Assembly (NCBI RefSeq): GCF_004134865.1
Contig: NZ_SDPO01000002.1
Location: forward strand, 434,001-498,000
Length of the DNA stretch: 64,000 bases
Origin: Agromyces fucosus
Lineage (GTDB): Bacteria > Actinomycetota > Actinomycetes > Actinomycetales > Microbacteriaceae
Direction of reading: 5' to 3'
The translations under genes and the position numbers were made by a program. A model generated the notes under the pieces. That model did no database searches, was not told the origin of the DNA, and saw only the letters and a program-made list of their open reading frames with translations. Below, one piece after another: positions 8,123-16,859 of the stretch (its first letter is position 1; each line of letters starts with the position of its first letter).

Positions 8123-9868
8123 GTGACTTCAGTGGCAGAACAGCCCGCGACCGGCTCGGTGCCGGCCGCGCCGGCACAACGCACCCCGCGCGAGGTGATC
8201 ATCGCCATCTCCGGCCTCGTCGTGGCGATGTTCGTCGCCGTCATCTCCGGCACGGTCGTCTCGACCTCGATGCCGCTCATCATCGCCGACCTCGGCGGCG
8301 ACCAGACCGCCTACACGTGGGTCATCACCGCGAGCCTGCTGGCGATGGCCGTCTCGACCCCGATCTGGGGCAAGCTCGCCGACCTGGTGAACCGCAAGGC
8401 ACTGCTCATGGCGGCGATCGGCCTCTTCGTCGTCGGCACGGCGATCGCCGGCTTCGCCCAGGACACCACGACCCTCATCGCCGTGCGCGTGATCCAGGGC
8501 CTCGGCGCGGGCGGCCTCATGTCGCTCGTCATGATCCTGATCGCCGTCATCATCTCGCCGCGCGAGCGCGGCAAGTACATGGGCTTCGTCGGCGGCATCA
8601 TGGCCGTCGCGACGATCGGCGGCCCGCTGCTCGGCGGCGTCATCACCGATGCCTGGGGCTGGCGCGCCAACTTCTTCCTGCCGGTGCCGCTCGCGATCAT
8701 CGCGCTCATCGTCATCTCGCGCACCCTGCACCTGCCGCCCATGCCCAAGCGCGCCGTCAAGATCGACTACGTCGGCATCGCGCTCCTCACGGTCGGCGTC
8801 TCGCTGCTGCTCATCTGGGTGTCGCTCGGCGGCAGCCAGTTCGAGTGGGACTCCATGACGAGCTTCGTCACGATCGGCATCTCGGCCGCGGCGATCATCG
8901 GCTTCATCGTCACCGAGTTCTTCGTGCCCGAGCCCATCGTGCCGATGACGCTCTTCAAGAACCGCACCTTCACACTCTCCGTGATCGCCTCGGTCTCGAT
9001 CGGCGTCGCGATGTTCGCGACGAGCGTCTTCCTCGCCCAGTACTTCCAGCTCGCCCGCGGCGCGACCCCGACCGAGTCGGGGCTCATGACGATCCCGATG
9101 ATCGTGGGCCAGATGGGCGCCTCGATCCTCATCGGCGCGCTGATCAGCCGGTTCGGCAAGTGGAAGCGCTTCATGCTCCTCGGCTCCCTGCTCGTCGTCG
9201 TCGGCAGCTACCTGATGACCACCCTCAGCTACGACACCGACTACCTCTGGGTCAGCGTCTACATGGTCGTGCTCGGTGCCGGCCTCGGCATGGTCATGCA
9301 GAACCTCACGCTCGTCGTGCAGAACGACACTCCCGCTTCGCAGCTGGGTGCCGCGAGCTCGAACGTGAACTTCTTCCGCACGATCGCGGGCACGATCGGC
9401 GTCACCATCATGGGGTCGCTGCTCGCCACGCAGGTCACGACGCACATCACCTCGGGCCTGAAGAGCTACACGCCCACCTCGCCCGAGGACGTCGAGGCGC
9501 TGAAGGGACTCGCCGGCGGCGGCATCCCCCACGTCTCCGAGCTGCCCGACGGCATCCGCGTCATCATCGAGAACGCCTACGGCAGCGGCATCGCCGACGT
9601 CTTCTGGATCGCCGTGCCGCTCGCGGTGCTGAGCGTCATCGCCATCGCCTTCCTGCCGAACAAGGCGCTCTCGACGAAGACCTCCGCCGAGCAACTGAAG
9701 GAGGAGCTCGAGCAGGTCGCGATCGACCTGGCCGAGGCCGAGATCGGCGCCCCCGTCACGTCGTCCATCGAGATGATCGAAGCGGATGCAGCAGCCGAGC
9801 GCACCACGACGACGACCACGCGTTCGCGTGGCGCCGACGACGCCTCGTCCGCAGGTGGCGACCGATAG
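8123..9868 (+). CDS. DHA2 family MFS multidrug exporter
   Basis: 581 residues with about 14 hydrophobic helices, the size and topology of DHA2 (EmrB/QacA-type) proton-driven exporters. Motif A (GKLADLVNRKALLM, near residue 87) and motif C (GGIMAVATIGGPLLGGVITDAWGWR, helix 5) are clear. The C-terminal 70 residues are an acidic and Thr-rich cytoplasmic tail. The GTG at 8123 is preceded by TAAGGA at a good distance; a TTG at 8087 would lie inside the promoter. The MarR gene follows after 1 nt, so both are in one operon that the MarR protein probably represses. Confidence 0.88.
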   Translation: MTSVAEQPATGSVPAAPAQRTPREVIIAISGLVVAMFVAVISGTVVSTSMPLIIADLGGDQTAYTWVITASLLAMAVSTPIWGKLADLVNRKALLMAAIGLFVVGTAIAGFAQDTTTLIAVRVIQGLGAGGLMSLVMILIAVIISPRERGKYMGFVGGIMAVATIGGPLLGGVITDAWGWRANFFLPVPLAIIALIVISRTLHLPPMPKRAVKIDYVGIALLTVGVSLLLIWVSLGGSQFEWDSMTSFVTIGISAAAIIGFIVTEFFVPEPIVPMTLFKNRTFTLSVIASVSIGVAMFATSVFLAQYFQLARGATPTESGLMTIPMIVGQMGASILIGALISRFGKWKRFMLLGSLLVVVGSYLMTTLSYDTDYLWVSVYMVVLGAGLGMVMQNLTLVVQNDTPASQLGAASSNVNFFRTIAGTIGVTIMGSLLATQVTTHITSGLKSYTPTSPEDVEALKGLAGGGIPHVSELPDGIRVIIENAYGSGIADVFWIAVPLAVLSVIAIAFLPNKALSTKTSAEQLKEELEQVAIDLAEAEIGAPVTSSIEMIEADAAAERTTTTTTRSRGADDASSAGGDR

Positions 9869-9869
9869 C

Positions 9870-10322
9870 ATGACCATCGTGACCGAGGCATCTGCAACCG
9901 TCGATGAGGCCATCGCCGATGTCGAAGTGCAGCTGAGCGTGCTCTTCAGCAAGGCACGCCTCGTGTGGAAGGAGGCGGCGCAGCAGGTGCACCCCGACCT
10001 GCAGCCCGCCGCCTACAAGCTGCTCTCCACGATCGTGCGACTCGGCTCCGCGAACGCGCACGTGCTCGCCGACATGTTCGAGATGGACAAGTCCGTCGTC
10101 AGTCGCCAGGTGCGCCTGCTCGAGGAGCTCGGACTGGTCGAGACCCGTGCCGACGAGCGCGACGGGCGTGTGCGCGTGCTCGTCGCGACCCCCGTCGCCG
10201 AGGAGCGGATGCGCGAGGTGCGCGAGCGCAACCAGCAGCGCCTGCACGCCGTGCTGCTCGACCACCCCGAAGCCGAACTGCGCGGCTTCGCCCAGTTGCT
10301 CCGGCGCATCGCCGAGGCCTGA
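9870..10322 (+). CDS. MarR family transcriptional regulator of the DHA2 exporter
   Basis: 150-residue winged-helix regulator: helices, recognition segment (MDKSVVSRQVRLLEELGLVETRADERDGR, near residues 68-96) and a dimerising C-terminal helix. The ATG at 9870 lies 1 nt after the exporter's stop codon. As the second gene of the exporter operon it is well placed for autoregulation from the operator at 8085-8102; the inducing ligand is unknown. Confidence 0.88.
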   Translation: MTIVTEASATVDEAIADVEVQLSVLFSKARLVWKEAAQQVHPDLQPAAYKLLSTIVRLGSANAHVLADMFEMDKSVVSRQVRLLEELGLVETRADERDGRVRVLVATPVAEERMREVRERNQQRLHAVLLDHPEAELRGFAQLLRRIAEA

Positions 10323-10342
10323 GCCCGGTCACCCGTCACGAC

Positions 10343-10382
10343 GCGCGAAGGCCCGTGCCCCTCGGGGCACGGGCCTTCGCGC
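10343..10382. terminator. 18-bp perfect hairpin, bidirectional terminator
   Basis: 10343-10360 and 10365-10382 form an uninterrupted 18-bp stem with a CTCG loop between the convergent MarR and TetR genes. It can serve both strands. Confidence 0.75.
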
Positions 10383-10400
10383 ATTCGGCCGCAGCGCGGA

Positions 10401-11003
10401 TCAGACCGGGGCGGGAACGCGCTCGCCCATCAGCGACATGAGTCGCCGGCACGTGCGCTGCTCGTTCTCGGGAAGGCAGGACTGCGGGCGGAAGAGGGCG
10501 ATCTGCTTGATCCCCTCCATCGAGGCCATCAGGAGATCCACCGCGCGATCGACGTCGTCGCACCGGAATTCGCCGGCGCCGACCGCCCGGTGCGTGAGGC
10601 CGAGGAAGAACCGCTCGGTCTCGTCGAGGAAGCCCGTCCAGCTCGCGCGCACGTCGGCGTCGTACAGCGACATCGCCACGATCTCGGTCGTGAACACGCG
10701 ATTCGCGTCGTCGAGCAGGCAACTGCGCACCGAGAAGGCGACCGCGGCCTCGAGCTGGTCGGCGAGGCGCTCGTGCACCTCGGTCGCGCCCGCGATCTGG
10801 ATGCGCCAGGCGTTGTAGTACAGGTTGCACGCCGCGAGGATGACCTCTTTCTTCGAGGCGTAGTGCCAGTACAGGCTGCCCTTGGTGACGCCCGCGCCGG
10901 CCGCGATCTCGTCCATGTTGACGCCGGCGATGCCGCGCGTCGAGAACAATGCGAACGCCGCAGCAGCGAGTTCGTCGGGTTTCGCCGAGGAGATGGTGGC
11001 CAC
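10401..11003 (-). CDS. TetR family transcriptional regulator
   Basis: 200 residues. The helix-turn-helix GVNMDEIAAGAGVTKGSLYWHYASKKEVILAA (about residues 27-58) is the standard TetR DNA-binding block; the rest is an all-helical ligand domain with a mid-protein conserved-looking WTGFLDETERFFLGL. Start choice: GTG at 11003 follows a TACGGT box by 6 nt, as in other leaderless genes here; an in-frame ATG at 11027 would add eight residues but lies inside the operator. The matching palindrome between the isomerase and ThuA genes indicates it controls those too. Confidence 0.82.
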   Translation of the reverse strand: MATISSAKPDELAAAAFALFSTRGIAGVNMDEIAAGAGVTKGSLYWHYASKKEVILAACNLYYNAWRIQIAGATEVHERLADQLEAAVAFSVRSCLLDDANRVFTTEIVAMSLYDADVRASWTGFLDETERFFLGLTHRAVGAGEFRCDDVDRAVDLLMASMEGIKQIALFRPQSCLPENEQRTCRRLMSLMGERVPAPV

Positions 11004-11024
11004 GCGATTACCGTAGCACTTCGC

Positions 11025-11044
11025 CATACCGGCGGGTATTGACG
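11025..11044. promoter_or_regulatory. TetR operator, autoregulatory copy
   Basis: The palindrome ATACC-GGCG-GGTAT (11026-11039) sits in the -35 region of the TetR promoter. Together with flanks it reads GCCATAC-N5-GGTATTGACG-like, and the same flanks recur at 12128-12148 around ATACT-TGCC-AGTAT. Two copies this similar, one beside the regulator, strongly suggest its binding site. Confidence 0.65.
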
Positions 11045-11108
11045 CGGTGCCGGCCATTCAGGGAAGTGACCGGCCCCGACCGGGGAACCACCGGTCGGAG
11101 CCGATCGG

Positions 11109-12020
11109 TCATACGCCGGCGGGAACGCGGGCGAAACTCGGGACGCGCTCGGTGAACCCCGCTGCCGCGATCTCCGTGCGCAACCACCGCACCGAGTCGG
11201 CGAGCATCGGGCCGCCCTGACCCTCGCACTCGATGTTCAGCACGCCGTCGAAACCGTGTGCGCTGAGGCGCTGCAGGATCGCGCGGATGTTGTCGGCGTT
11301 GACGCCGTCGCCGGCCGCGACATGGCTGATCGCGATGCCGGTCGCGCCGCCGCGGGCGGCCTCGGCGAGCGACGCCGAGACATCCTTGATGTGCACGTGG
11401 GCGATGCGATCGATGAACTGATCGGCGAAGGCGACCGGGTCGTTGCCCGCGATGAAGGTGTTGCCCGTGTCGAGGTTCAGCCGCAGCCACGGCGTCTGGC
11501 CGCAGAAGTCGAGCATCTCGGCGAGGTACTCGGGGCGGGTCGTGAAGTAGCCGTGCGTCTCGATCGTGACGACGACCTCGTGCGCCTCGGCGACGCGGAT
11601 GATCTCCGCGTAGCTGCGCTTCATCTGGTCGAGGGCCTCGCGATCGCTCAGGCCCTCGGGCTTGTAGAGGCCGTCAGTGGTGGCGACCCGCGGGGACCCT
11701 GCGAGCGAGGCCCAGGCGATCGCCTTCTGCACGTACGGAACGCCGACCGACATGCCGTCACGACCCGACAACGGGTAGGCGGCGTCGATCTGCGAGAACT
11801 CGACCCCGTACCCCTCCATCTTCCGGCGCAGCAGCACCGGATCCTCGATGAGGGAGATGTGCGGGAAGTAGCCGAGCCCGTGGATCCAGCAGGCGCCCTC
11901 GATGACGCCGGGCTCGATGTAGTGCACGTCGTGCTCCTGCGCCCAGGCCAGCGCCTGCTCGAACGACTTGTGGCTGGAGTTGAACGCATCGGTGTGGAAG
12001 CCGATTCCGATCTCCGGCAT
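11109..12020 (-). CDS. Sugar phosphate isomerase/epimerase family TIM barrel
   Basis: 303 residues of the AP-endonuclease-2-like (xylose-isomerase-like) barrel family. Metal-ligand-type segments are visible: a Glu in VTIETHGYF (about 150), an Asp in LRLNLDTGNT (about 178), a His in IAHVHIKDVS (about 203) and a Glu in VLNIECEGQG (near 275). Such proteins isomerise or epimerise sugars or polyols in the cytoplasm; the substrate cannot be told. An AAAGAGG site precedes the ATG at 12020. It is divergent from the ThuA/dehydrogenase gene with a shared TetR-type operator, so it may process the product of that secreted enzyme. Confidence 0.82.
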   Translation of the reverse strand: MPEIGIGFHTDAFNSSHKSFEQALAWAQEHDVHYIEPGVIEGACWIHGLGYFPHISLIEDPVLLRRKMEGYGVEFSQIDAAYPLSGRDGMSVGVPYVQKAIAWASLAGSPRVATTDGLYKPEGLSDREALDQMKRSYAEIIRVAEAHEVVVTIETHGYFTTRPEYLAEMLDFCGQTPWLRLNLDTGNTFIAGNDPVAFADQFIDRIAHVHIKDVSASLAEAARGGATGIAISHVAAGDGVNADNIRAILQRLSAHGFDGVLNIECEGQGGPMLADSVRWLRTEIAAAGFTERVPSFARVPAGV

Positions 12021-12127
12021 GGGGAACCTCTTTCTCGATCGATTCGGCCGCCGATCGGGTGAGCAGACGGCCGGTATGGAACTTTGCACCGCATGGCCGC
12101 CATCATTGCGCGGGATGCTGTCGATCG

Positions 12128-12171
12128 CCATACTTGCCAGTATTGACGTTTCGTGGTGCTGACCATAGCAT
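12128..12171 (+). promoter_or_regulatory. TetR operator and promoter of the ThuA/dehydrogenase gene
   Basis: TTGACG (12143-12148) and TAGCAT (12166-12171), 17 nt apart, give a good promoter towards the ThuA gene. The palindrome ATACT-TGCC-AGTAT (12130-12143) abuts the -35 box. It matches the site next to tetR in arm length, spacing and flanks. Being between divergent genes it could control the isomerase as well. Confidence 0.65.
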
Positions 12172-12241
12172 GCTGAGCGTCGGCTTATGCCAACTCAGTG
12201 ACGGAAGTTGCCAATTCAATGTTGAAAGGCTCGGTAGCACG

Positions 12242-15200
12242 ATGAAGCCCAACCGAAAGACTCCGGTCCTCGCGACCGGACTCGCGATGGCGGCGGCGCT
12301 GACCGTCGGCCTCGTGAGCCCAGCCTCAGCCCATCCGGGTCACGAGGCCGAACCCGAGTTCCGCGCGCTCGTCTTCTCCGAGACGGCCGGATTCGTCCAC
12401 GACTCCGTCGCCGAGGCGAAGGCCATGTGGGACGAGCTGGCCGCGGCGAACCACTTCGAGGTCGTCCAGGCCACGGACTCCTCCCTCTTCACCGACGCCG
12501 GACTCGCCGACTTCGACGTGATCGTGCTCGCGCAGGCCTCGGGCGACTTCTGGAACGCGTCAGAGGAAGCGGCATTCGAGAAGTACGTGCGCGCCGGCGG
12601 CGGCGTCGTCGCGATGCACAACCCGATCGACAGCGAGCAGGGCAACGCCTTCTACCGCTCGCTCATCGGCACCGAGTTCACGGCGCACTCGGCGGCGAAC
12701 ACGCCCGGAGTGCTCGACGTCGTCGATGACGAGCACCCGTCGACCGCCGAACTGCCCGACAGCATCACTCGCAACGAGGAGTGGTACGGGTTCACGAAGT
12801 CGGTGCGCGGTGACAAGCACGTGCTCACGGAAATGGACCCGACGAGCGTGCCGGCGAACACCCCCGGCCGAATGCTCGACCACCCCGTGACGTGGTGCGC
12901 GCCCTATGAGGGCGGTCGCACCTGGATCACCTCGATCGGCCACTCCAAGGCGTCCTACAGCGAGCCCCTCGTGCGCCAGCACGCGCTCGGCGGCATCCGC
13001 TACGCCGCGGGCGTCGTCGACGGCGACTGCACGGCGACCGACTGGGACAACTTCGACAAGGTGCCGCTCGACACCGAGACCTCGGCGCCGTGGGGCATCG
13101 CGATCGCCCCCGACGAGCGTGTGTTCTTCACCGAGCTCGTGCGCGGCCAGGTCCGCATCTACGACCCCGCCCTGCAGTCGACCGTGACGGCGGCGACGAT
13201 CCCCGTCTACGGCGACGGTGAGAACGGCATGACCGGTCTCGCGCTCGACCCCGACTTCGAGACCAACGGCTGGGTGTACCTCTACTACTCCCCGGTCGGA
13301 ACGCCGGTGAACCGCCTGTCGCGGTTCACGATGTCGGGCAACACCATGCAGCTCGACACCGAGAAGGTGATGCTCGAGGTGCCGGCGACCCGCGTCGCGG
13401 GTGAGATCGGACACACCGGCGGCACCCTGCGCGTCGACGGCAACGGCGACCTGTGGCTCTCGGTCGGCGACGACGTCGTGCCCTTCGAGTCCTCTGGTTA
13501 CACCCCGATCGACGAACGAGCCGGGCGCGGCCACTTCGACGCCCAGCGCACCTCGTCGAACACGAACGACCTCCGCGGAAAGCTCCTGCGCATCCACCCC
13601 GAGGACGACGGCACCTACTCGATCCCCGCGGGCAACATGTTCGCCCCCGGCACCGAGAAGACGCGGCCCGAGATCTTCGCGATGGGCTTCCGCAACCCGT
13701 TCCGCTTCAGCGTCGACCTCGACGGCACGGTCTTCCTCGCCGACTACGGCCCCGACGCCGGCAGCGCCAACGCCAACCGGGGCCCCGCCGGCTACGTCGA
13801 GTGGCAGGTCATCCGCGAGCCCGGCAACTACGGCTGGCCGTACTGCCACGCGAACAACATCGCCTACAACGACTTCAACTTCGCGACGAACACGTCGGGA
13901 GCGAAGTTCGACTGCGCGAACCCGGTGAACGACTCGCCGAACAACACGGGCCTCACGCAGCTGCCCGCGTCGATCCCCGCCGAGGTCTACTACTCCTACG
14001 GCGCATCTGCGGAATTCCCGCAGCTCGGCAGCGGCTCCGGCTCGCCCATGGCGGGGCCGGTGTACCACTTCGACGAGACGCTCGAGTCCGACCGCAAGTG
14101 GCCCCAGTACTTCGACGGCACGCCGCTCTTCTACGAGTGGGGACGCAACTACATCAAGGAGTTCCAGCTCGGCGGCGACGGCAAGCTCAAGGCCATCAAC
14201 CCCGTGCTGAACAACCTGCAGTTCCTCTCCCCGCTCGACCTGCAGTTCGGCCCCGACGGCGCGCTGTACCTGCTCGAATGGGGTGGCGGCTACGGTCGCG
14301 ACAACCCGAACTCGGGCCTCTACCGCATCGACTACTCGTCCACCGGCCGAGCACCGACGGCCGCGGCATCCGCTGACGTGACCTCCGGCGGCGCCCCGCT
14401 CACCGTCGCGTTCTCGAGCGAGGGCACCGTCGACCACGACGGCGACGAGTTCGAGTTCCTCTGGGAGTTCGGCGACGGCGCCACCTCGACCGAGGCGAAC
14501 CCGAGCCACACCTACGCGGCGAACGGCAACTACGAGGCCCGCCTCACGGTGACGGAGACCACCGAGTACGCGAAGACCGGCACCGCGACGGTCGCGATCG
14601 TCGTCGGCAACACCGCGCCGACGGTCGAGATCACCGCACCCGAGAACGGCGGCTTCTTCGGCTGGGGCGACACCCTGCCGTGGAAGGTCGAGGTCACCGA
14701 CCCCGAAGACGGCGAGATCGACTGCGCCGACCTCTCCGTGCAACCGGCGCTCGGGCACGACGACCACGCCCACCCGGTCGACGCGGTGCACGCCTGCGAG
14801 GGCGACGCATTGACGATCCTCGACGAGGGCCACGCCGCAGCCGACGCCTTCTGGGTGATCGACGCGCGCTACACCGACAAGGGCGGCGACGGCGGCATCT
14901 CGCCGCTGACGTCGAGCGACACCAACGTCTACCGTGCGAAGCGGTTCCAGGCGCACTACTGGGACGAGGTCAACGACGTCGCCGTGGAGAACAACGCGGC
15001 GGCCGAGTACGGGCAGTACGTCGGAGACATCCAGGACGGCGACTGGCTGCGCTACGGCGACGTGAACTTCGCGGGAATCGATGCCGTGCGCTACCGCGTC
15101 TCGGCCGGCCCCGAGGGCGGCGGCACCATCGAGCTGCGCCTCGACTCGCCCACCGGCGAGCTCGTGGCGAGCACTCCCGTCGCGAGCACGGGCGGCTGGT

Positions 15201-16672
15201 TCACCTTCAAGGAGACCGACCCCACCCCGATCGAGGCGCCCGCCGGCACGCACGACGTCTACCTCGTCTTCGAGTCGAACCCCGGCGTCAACTGGTCGAT
15301 GACCCTCGACGTGTTCGAGGCGATCGGCGCCGGCGTCGGTGAGCCGCCCGCCGGCACCCCGGTGATCGACAACGCGACCCAGGGAAACTGGATCGGCACG
15401 TACGGCGAACTCGGCCACGCGATTCCGAACGTCGGAACCGAGCTGCCGGCCGGCGTCACCGTGACGCCTGCAGCCGGCACCTCGGCGTACACCTGGGAGC
15501 AGACCTCGACCAACGCCGCTGCCCTGCAGCTGCCGCCCGCCGGCACGTCGCGGCGAGCCTCGACGTGGTTCAGTCCCACCACCGCGGCAGTCGATGTCGG
15601 CATTCCGGCAGGTGAGGCGTACGAGCTGTCGGTGTACTACAACAGCTACGATGCCAGCCGACAGGCGACGATCACGCTGGCGCGACCCGATGGATCCCTC
15701 ATCGGACCCGCCCAGTCGGTCACCGACAACAAGCACGGCGTCTGGCTCACCTATCAGGTCGTCGGCCCGGTGCAGGTTCGCGCGGCGAAGGGCACCGGAC
15801 CGAACGCGGTCATCGGTGGCATCTTCCTCGACGAGGCGAACGCCTCGTCAGACCAGGATGCACCGACCGTGACCGCCGACGCCGGCGACCCCGGCGCCTC
15901 GGGCTGGTTCACCTCCGACGTCAGCGTCGAACTGACTGCCGACGACGGTGCCGGCTCGGGCGTGGAGTCGATCGAGTACTCGATCGGCGACGGTGCATGG
16001 GCCGCCTACGACGAGCCCGTCGCGGTCACGGACGACGGCGAGACGCTCGTGCGCTACCGCGCCACCGACCAGGCCGGCAACGTCAGCTCGATCGGCGAGC
16101 TCACCGTCAAGCTCGACGCCACCGTGCCGACGGTCATCGCGACGAGCGTGGAGGCGCCGGCCGACAGTCAGTGGGCCACCCGTGGCATCACGCTCACGCT
16201 GACGGCCGACGACGGTGCCGGTTCGGGCATCGGCGCCGTGCAGTACGCAGTCGGAGAGGGCGAATGGGTCGCCTACACGGCGCCCGTCCGCATCTCGGCC
16301 GAGGGTCCGAGCACCATCCACTACCGCGCGCTCGACGTCGCCGGCAACGAGAGCGCCCCCGCGGAGTTCGAGATGCCCGACGCCCCGGCGCTCGACGTCG
16401 TCGCGACGGCGAGCACGCGGTGCGTGGCCGGCAAGGTGCTCGTGTCGGTGAAGGCGACGAACAACGAGTCGGTGCCGGTGGCGTTGACCTTCGAGTCGGC
16501 GTACGGCACCAAGTCGTTCGCCGCGGTCGCTCCGGGCAAGAACGCGACGCACGTGTTCACGACCCGTCAGGCGAGCGTGCCTGCGGACGCCGTCACCATC
16601 ACCGCGACCGCGGTGACCAACGGCGCACCGGTGACGGTGACGCTCGAGACGGCGTACGCAGCGGCATCATGA
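12242..16672 (+). CDS. Secreted ThuA / PQQ-type sugar dehydrogenase multidomain protein
   Basis: 1476 residues. Signal peptide 1-30 (cleavage after SPASA). Then: a ThuA-like domain (about 40-263, FRALVFSETAGFVHDSV...VVAMHNP); a six-bladed glucose/sorbosone dehydrogenase-type propeller (about 270-698, APWGIAIAPDERVFFTE..., GFRNPFRFSVD, FADYGPDAG-like blocks); a PKD domain (about 703-790, WEFGDGATSTEANPSHTY); a linker domain; a CBM6-like carbohydrate-binding module (about 897-1030, VGDIQDGDWLRYGDVNFAG); a beta domain; two Ig-like repeats (about 1208-1378, IEYSIGDGAW... RATDQAGN); and a C-terminal beta domain without LPXTG. It probably oxidises or modifies sugars on polysaccharide outside the cell. 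The ATG at 12242 starts the signal peptide; GAAAGG lies upstream. Confidence 0.85.
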   Translation: MKPNRKTPVLATGLAMAAALTVGLVSPASAHPGHEAEPEFRALVFSETAGFVHDSVAEAKAMWDELAAANHFEVVQATDSSLFTDAGLADFDVIVLAQASGDFWNASEEAAFEKYVRAGGGVVAMHNPIDSEQGNAFYRSLIGTEFTAHSAANTPGVLDVVDDEHPSTAELPDSITRNEEWYGFTKSVRGDKHVLTEMDPTSVPANTPGRMLDHPVTWCAPYEGGRTWITSIGHSKASYSEPLVRQHALGGIRYAAGVVDGDCTATDWDNFDKVPLDTETSAPWGIAIAPDERVFFTELVRGQVRIYDPALQSTVTAATIPVYGDGENGMTGLALDPDFETNGWVYLYYSPVGTPVNRLSRFTMSGNTMQLDTEKVMLEVPATRVAGEIGHTGGTLRVDGNGDLWLSVGDDVVPFESSGYTPIDERAGRGHFDAQRTSSNTNDLRGKLLRIHPEDDGTYSIPAGNMFAPGTEKTRPEIFAMGFRNPFRFSVDLDGTVFLADYGPDAGSANANRGPAGYVEWQVIREPGNYGWPYCHANNIAYNDFNFATNTSGAKFDCANPVNDSPNNTGLTQLPASIPAEVYYSYGASAEFPQLGSGSGSPMAGPVYHFDETLESDRKWPQYFDGTPLFYEWGRNYIKEFQLGGDGKLKAINPVLNNLQFLSPLDLQFGPDGALYLLEWGGGYGRDNPNSGLYRIDYSSTGRAPTAAASADVTSGGAPLTVAFSSEGTVDHDGDEFEFLWEFGDGATSTEANPSHTYAANGNYEARLTVTETTEYAKTGTATVAIVVGNTAPTVEITAPENGGFFGWGDTLPWKVEVTDPEDGEIDCADLSVQPALGHDDHAHPVDAVHACEGDALTILDEGHAAADAFWVIDARYTDKGGDGGISPLTSSDTNVYRAKRFQAHYWDEVNDVAVENNAAAEYGQYVGDIQDGDWLRYGDVNFAGIDAVRYRVSAGPEGGGTIELRLDSPTGELVASTPVASTGGWFTFKETDPTPIEAPAGTHDVYLVFESNPGVNWSMTLDVFEAIGAGVGEPPAGTPVIDNATQGNWIGTYGELGHAIPNVGTELPAGVTVTPAAGTSAYTWEQTSTNAAALQLPPAGTSRRASTWFSPTTAAVDVGIPAGEAYELSVYYNSYDASRQATITLARPDGSLIGPAQSVTDNKHGVWLTYQVVGPVQVRAAKGTGPNAVIGGIFLDEANASSDQDAPTVTADAGDPGASGWFTSDVSVELTADDGAGSGVESIEYSIGDGAWAAYDEPVAVTDDGETLVRYRATDQAGNVSSIGELTVKLDATVPTVIATSVEAPADSQWATRGITLTLTADDGAGSGIGAVQYAVGEGEWVAYTAPVRISAEGPSTIHYRALDVAGNESAPAEFEMPDAPALDVVATASTRCVAGKVLVSVKATNNESVPVALTFESAYGTKSFAAVAPGKNATHVFTTRQASVPADAVTITATAVTNGAPVTVTLETAYAAAS

Positions 16673-16695
16673 ACCTGCCCGGAACCCGGCCGACC

Positions 16696-16733
16696 GGGGC
16701 GGTGGCCCGTCGTTCTCGACGGGCCACCGCCCC
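16696..16733 (+). terminator. 17-bp hairpin terminator after the ThuA gene
   Basis: 16696-16712 and 16717-16733 pair perfectly around a TTCT loop, 24 nt after the stop codon. Confidence 0.75.
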
Positions 16734-16799
16734 TTGCCGGCACCGCCCCGGCGACTCCGTCTGCAACCTGACCATCTCGGTCTTCGAATGAACTAGGGT

Positions 16800-16839
16800 C
16801 GGGATCGAGGCGTCGACCAGTACCGACGCCCCGATCCCG
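16800..16839 (+). other. Hairpin in the 5' region of the DUF916-like gene
   Basis: 16800-16815 pairs with 16824-16839 (15 of 16 positions) around an 8-nt loop, 20 nt before the start codon. No T-tract follows. It may lie in the leader of the surface-protein operon and affect translation, or be part of an operator. Which of these applies cannot be read from the sequence. Confidence 0.45.
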
Positions 16840-16859
16840 CTCGGAGAACACGTCGCGCC

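Noticed and set aside
12560..15736. 1058-codon open frame on the minus strand
   Set aside because: Antisense shadow of the ThuA/dehydrogenase gene; Val/Arg-rich with no domain, while the plus-strand product has clear domains.
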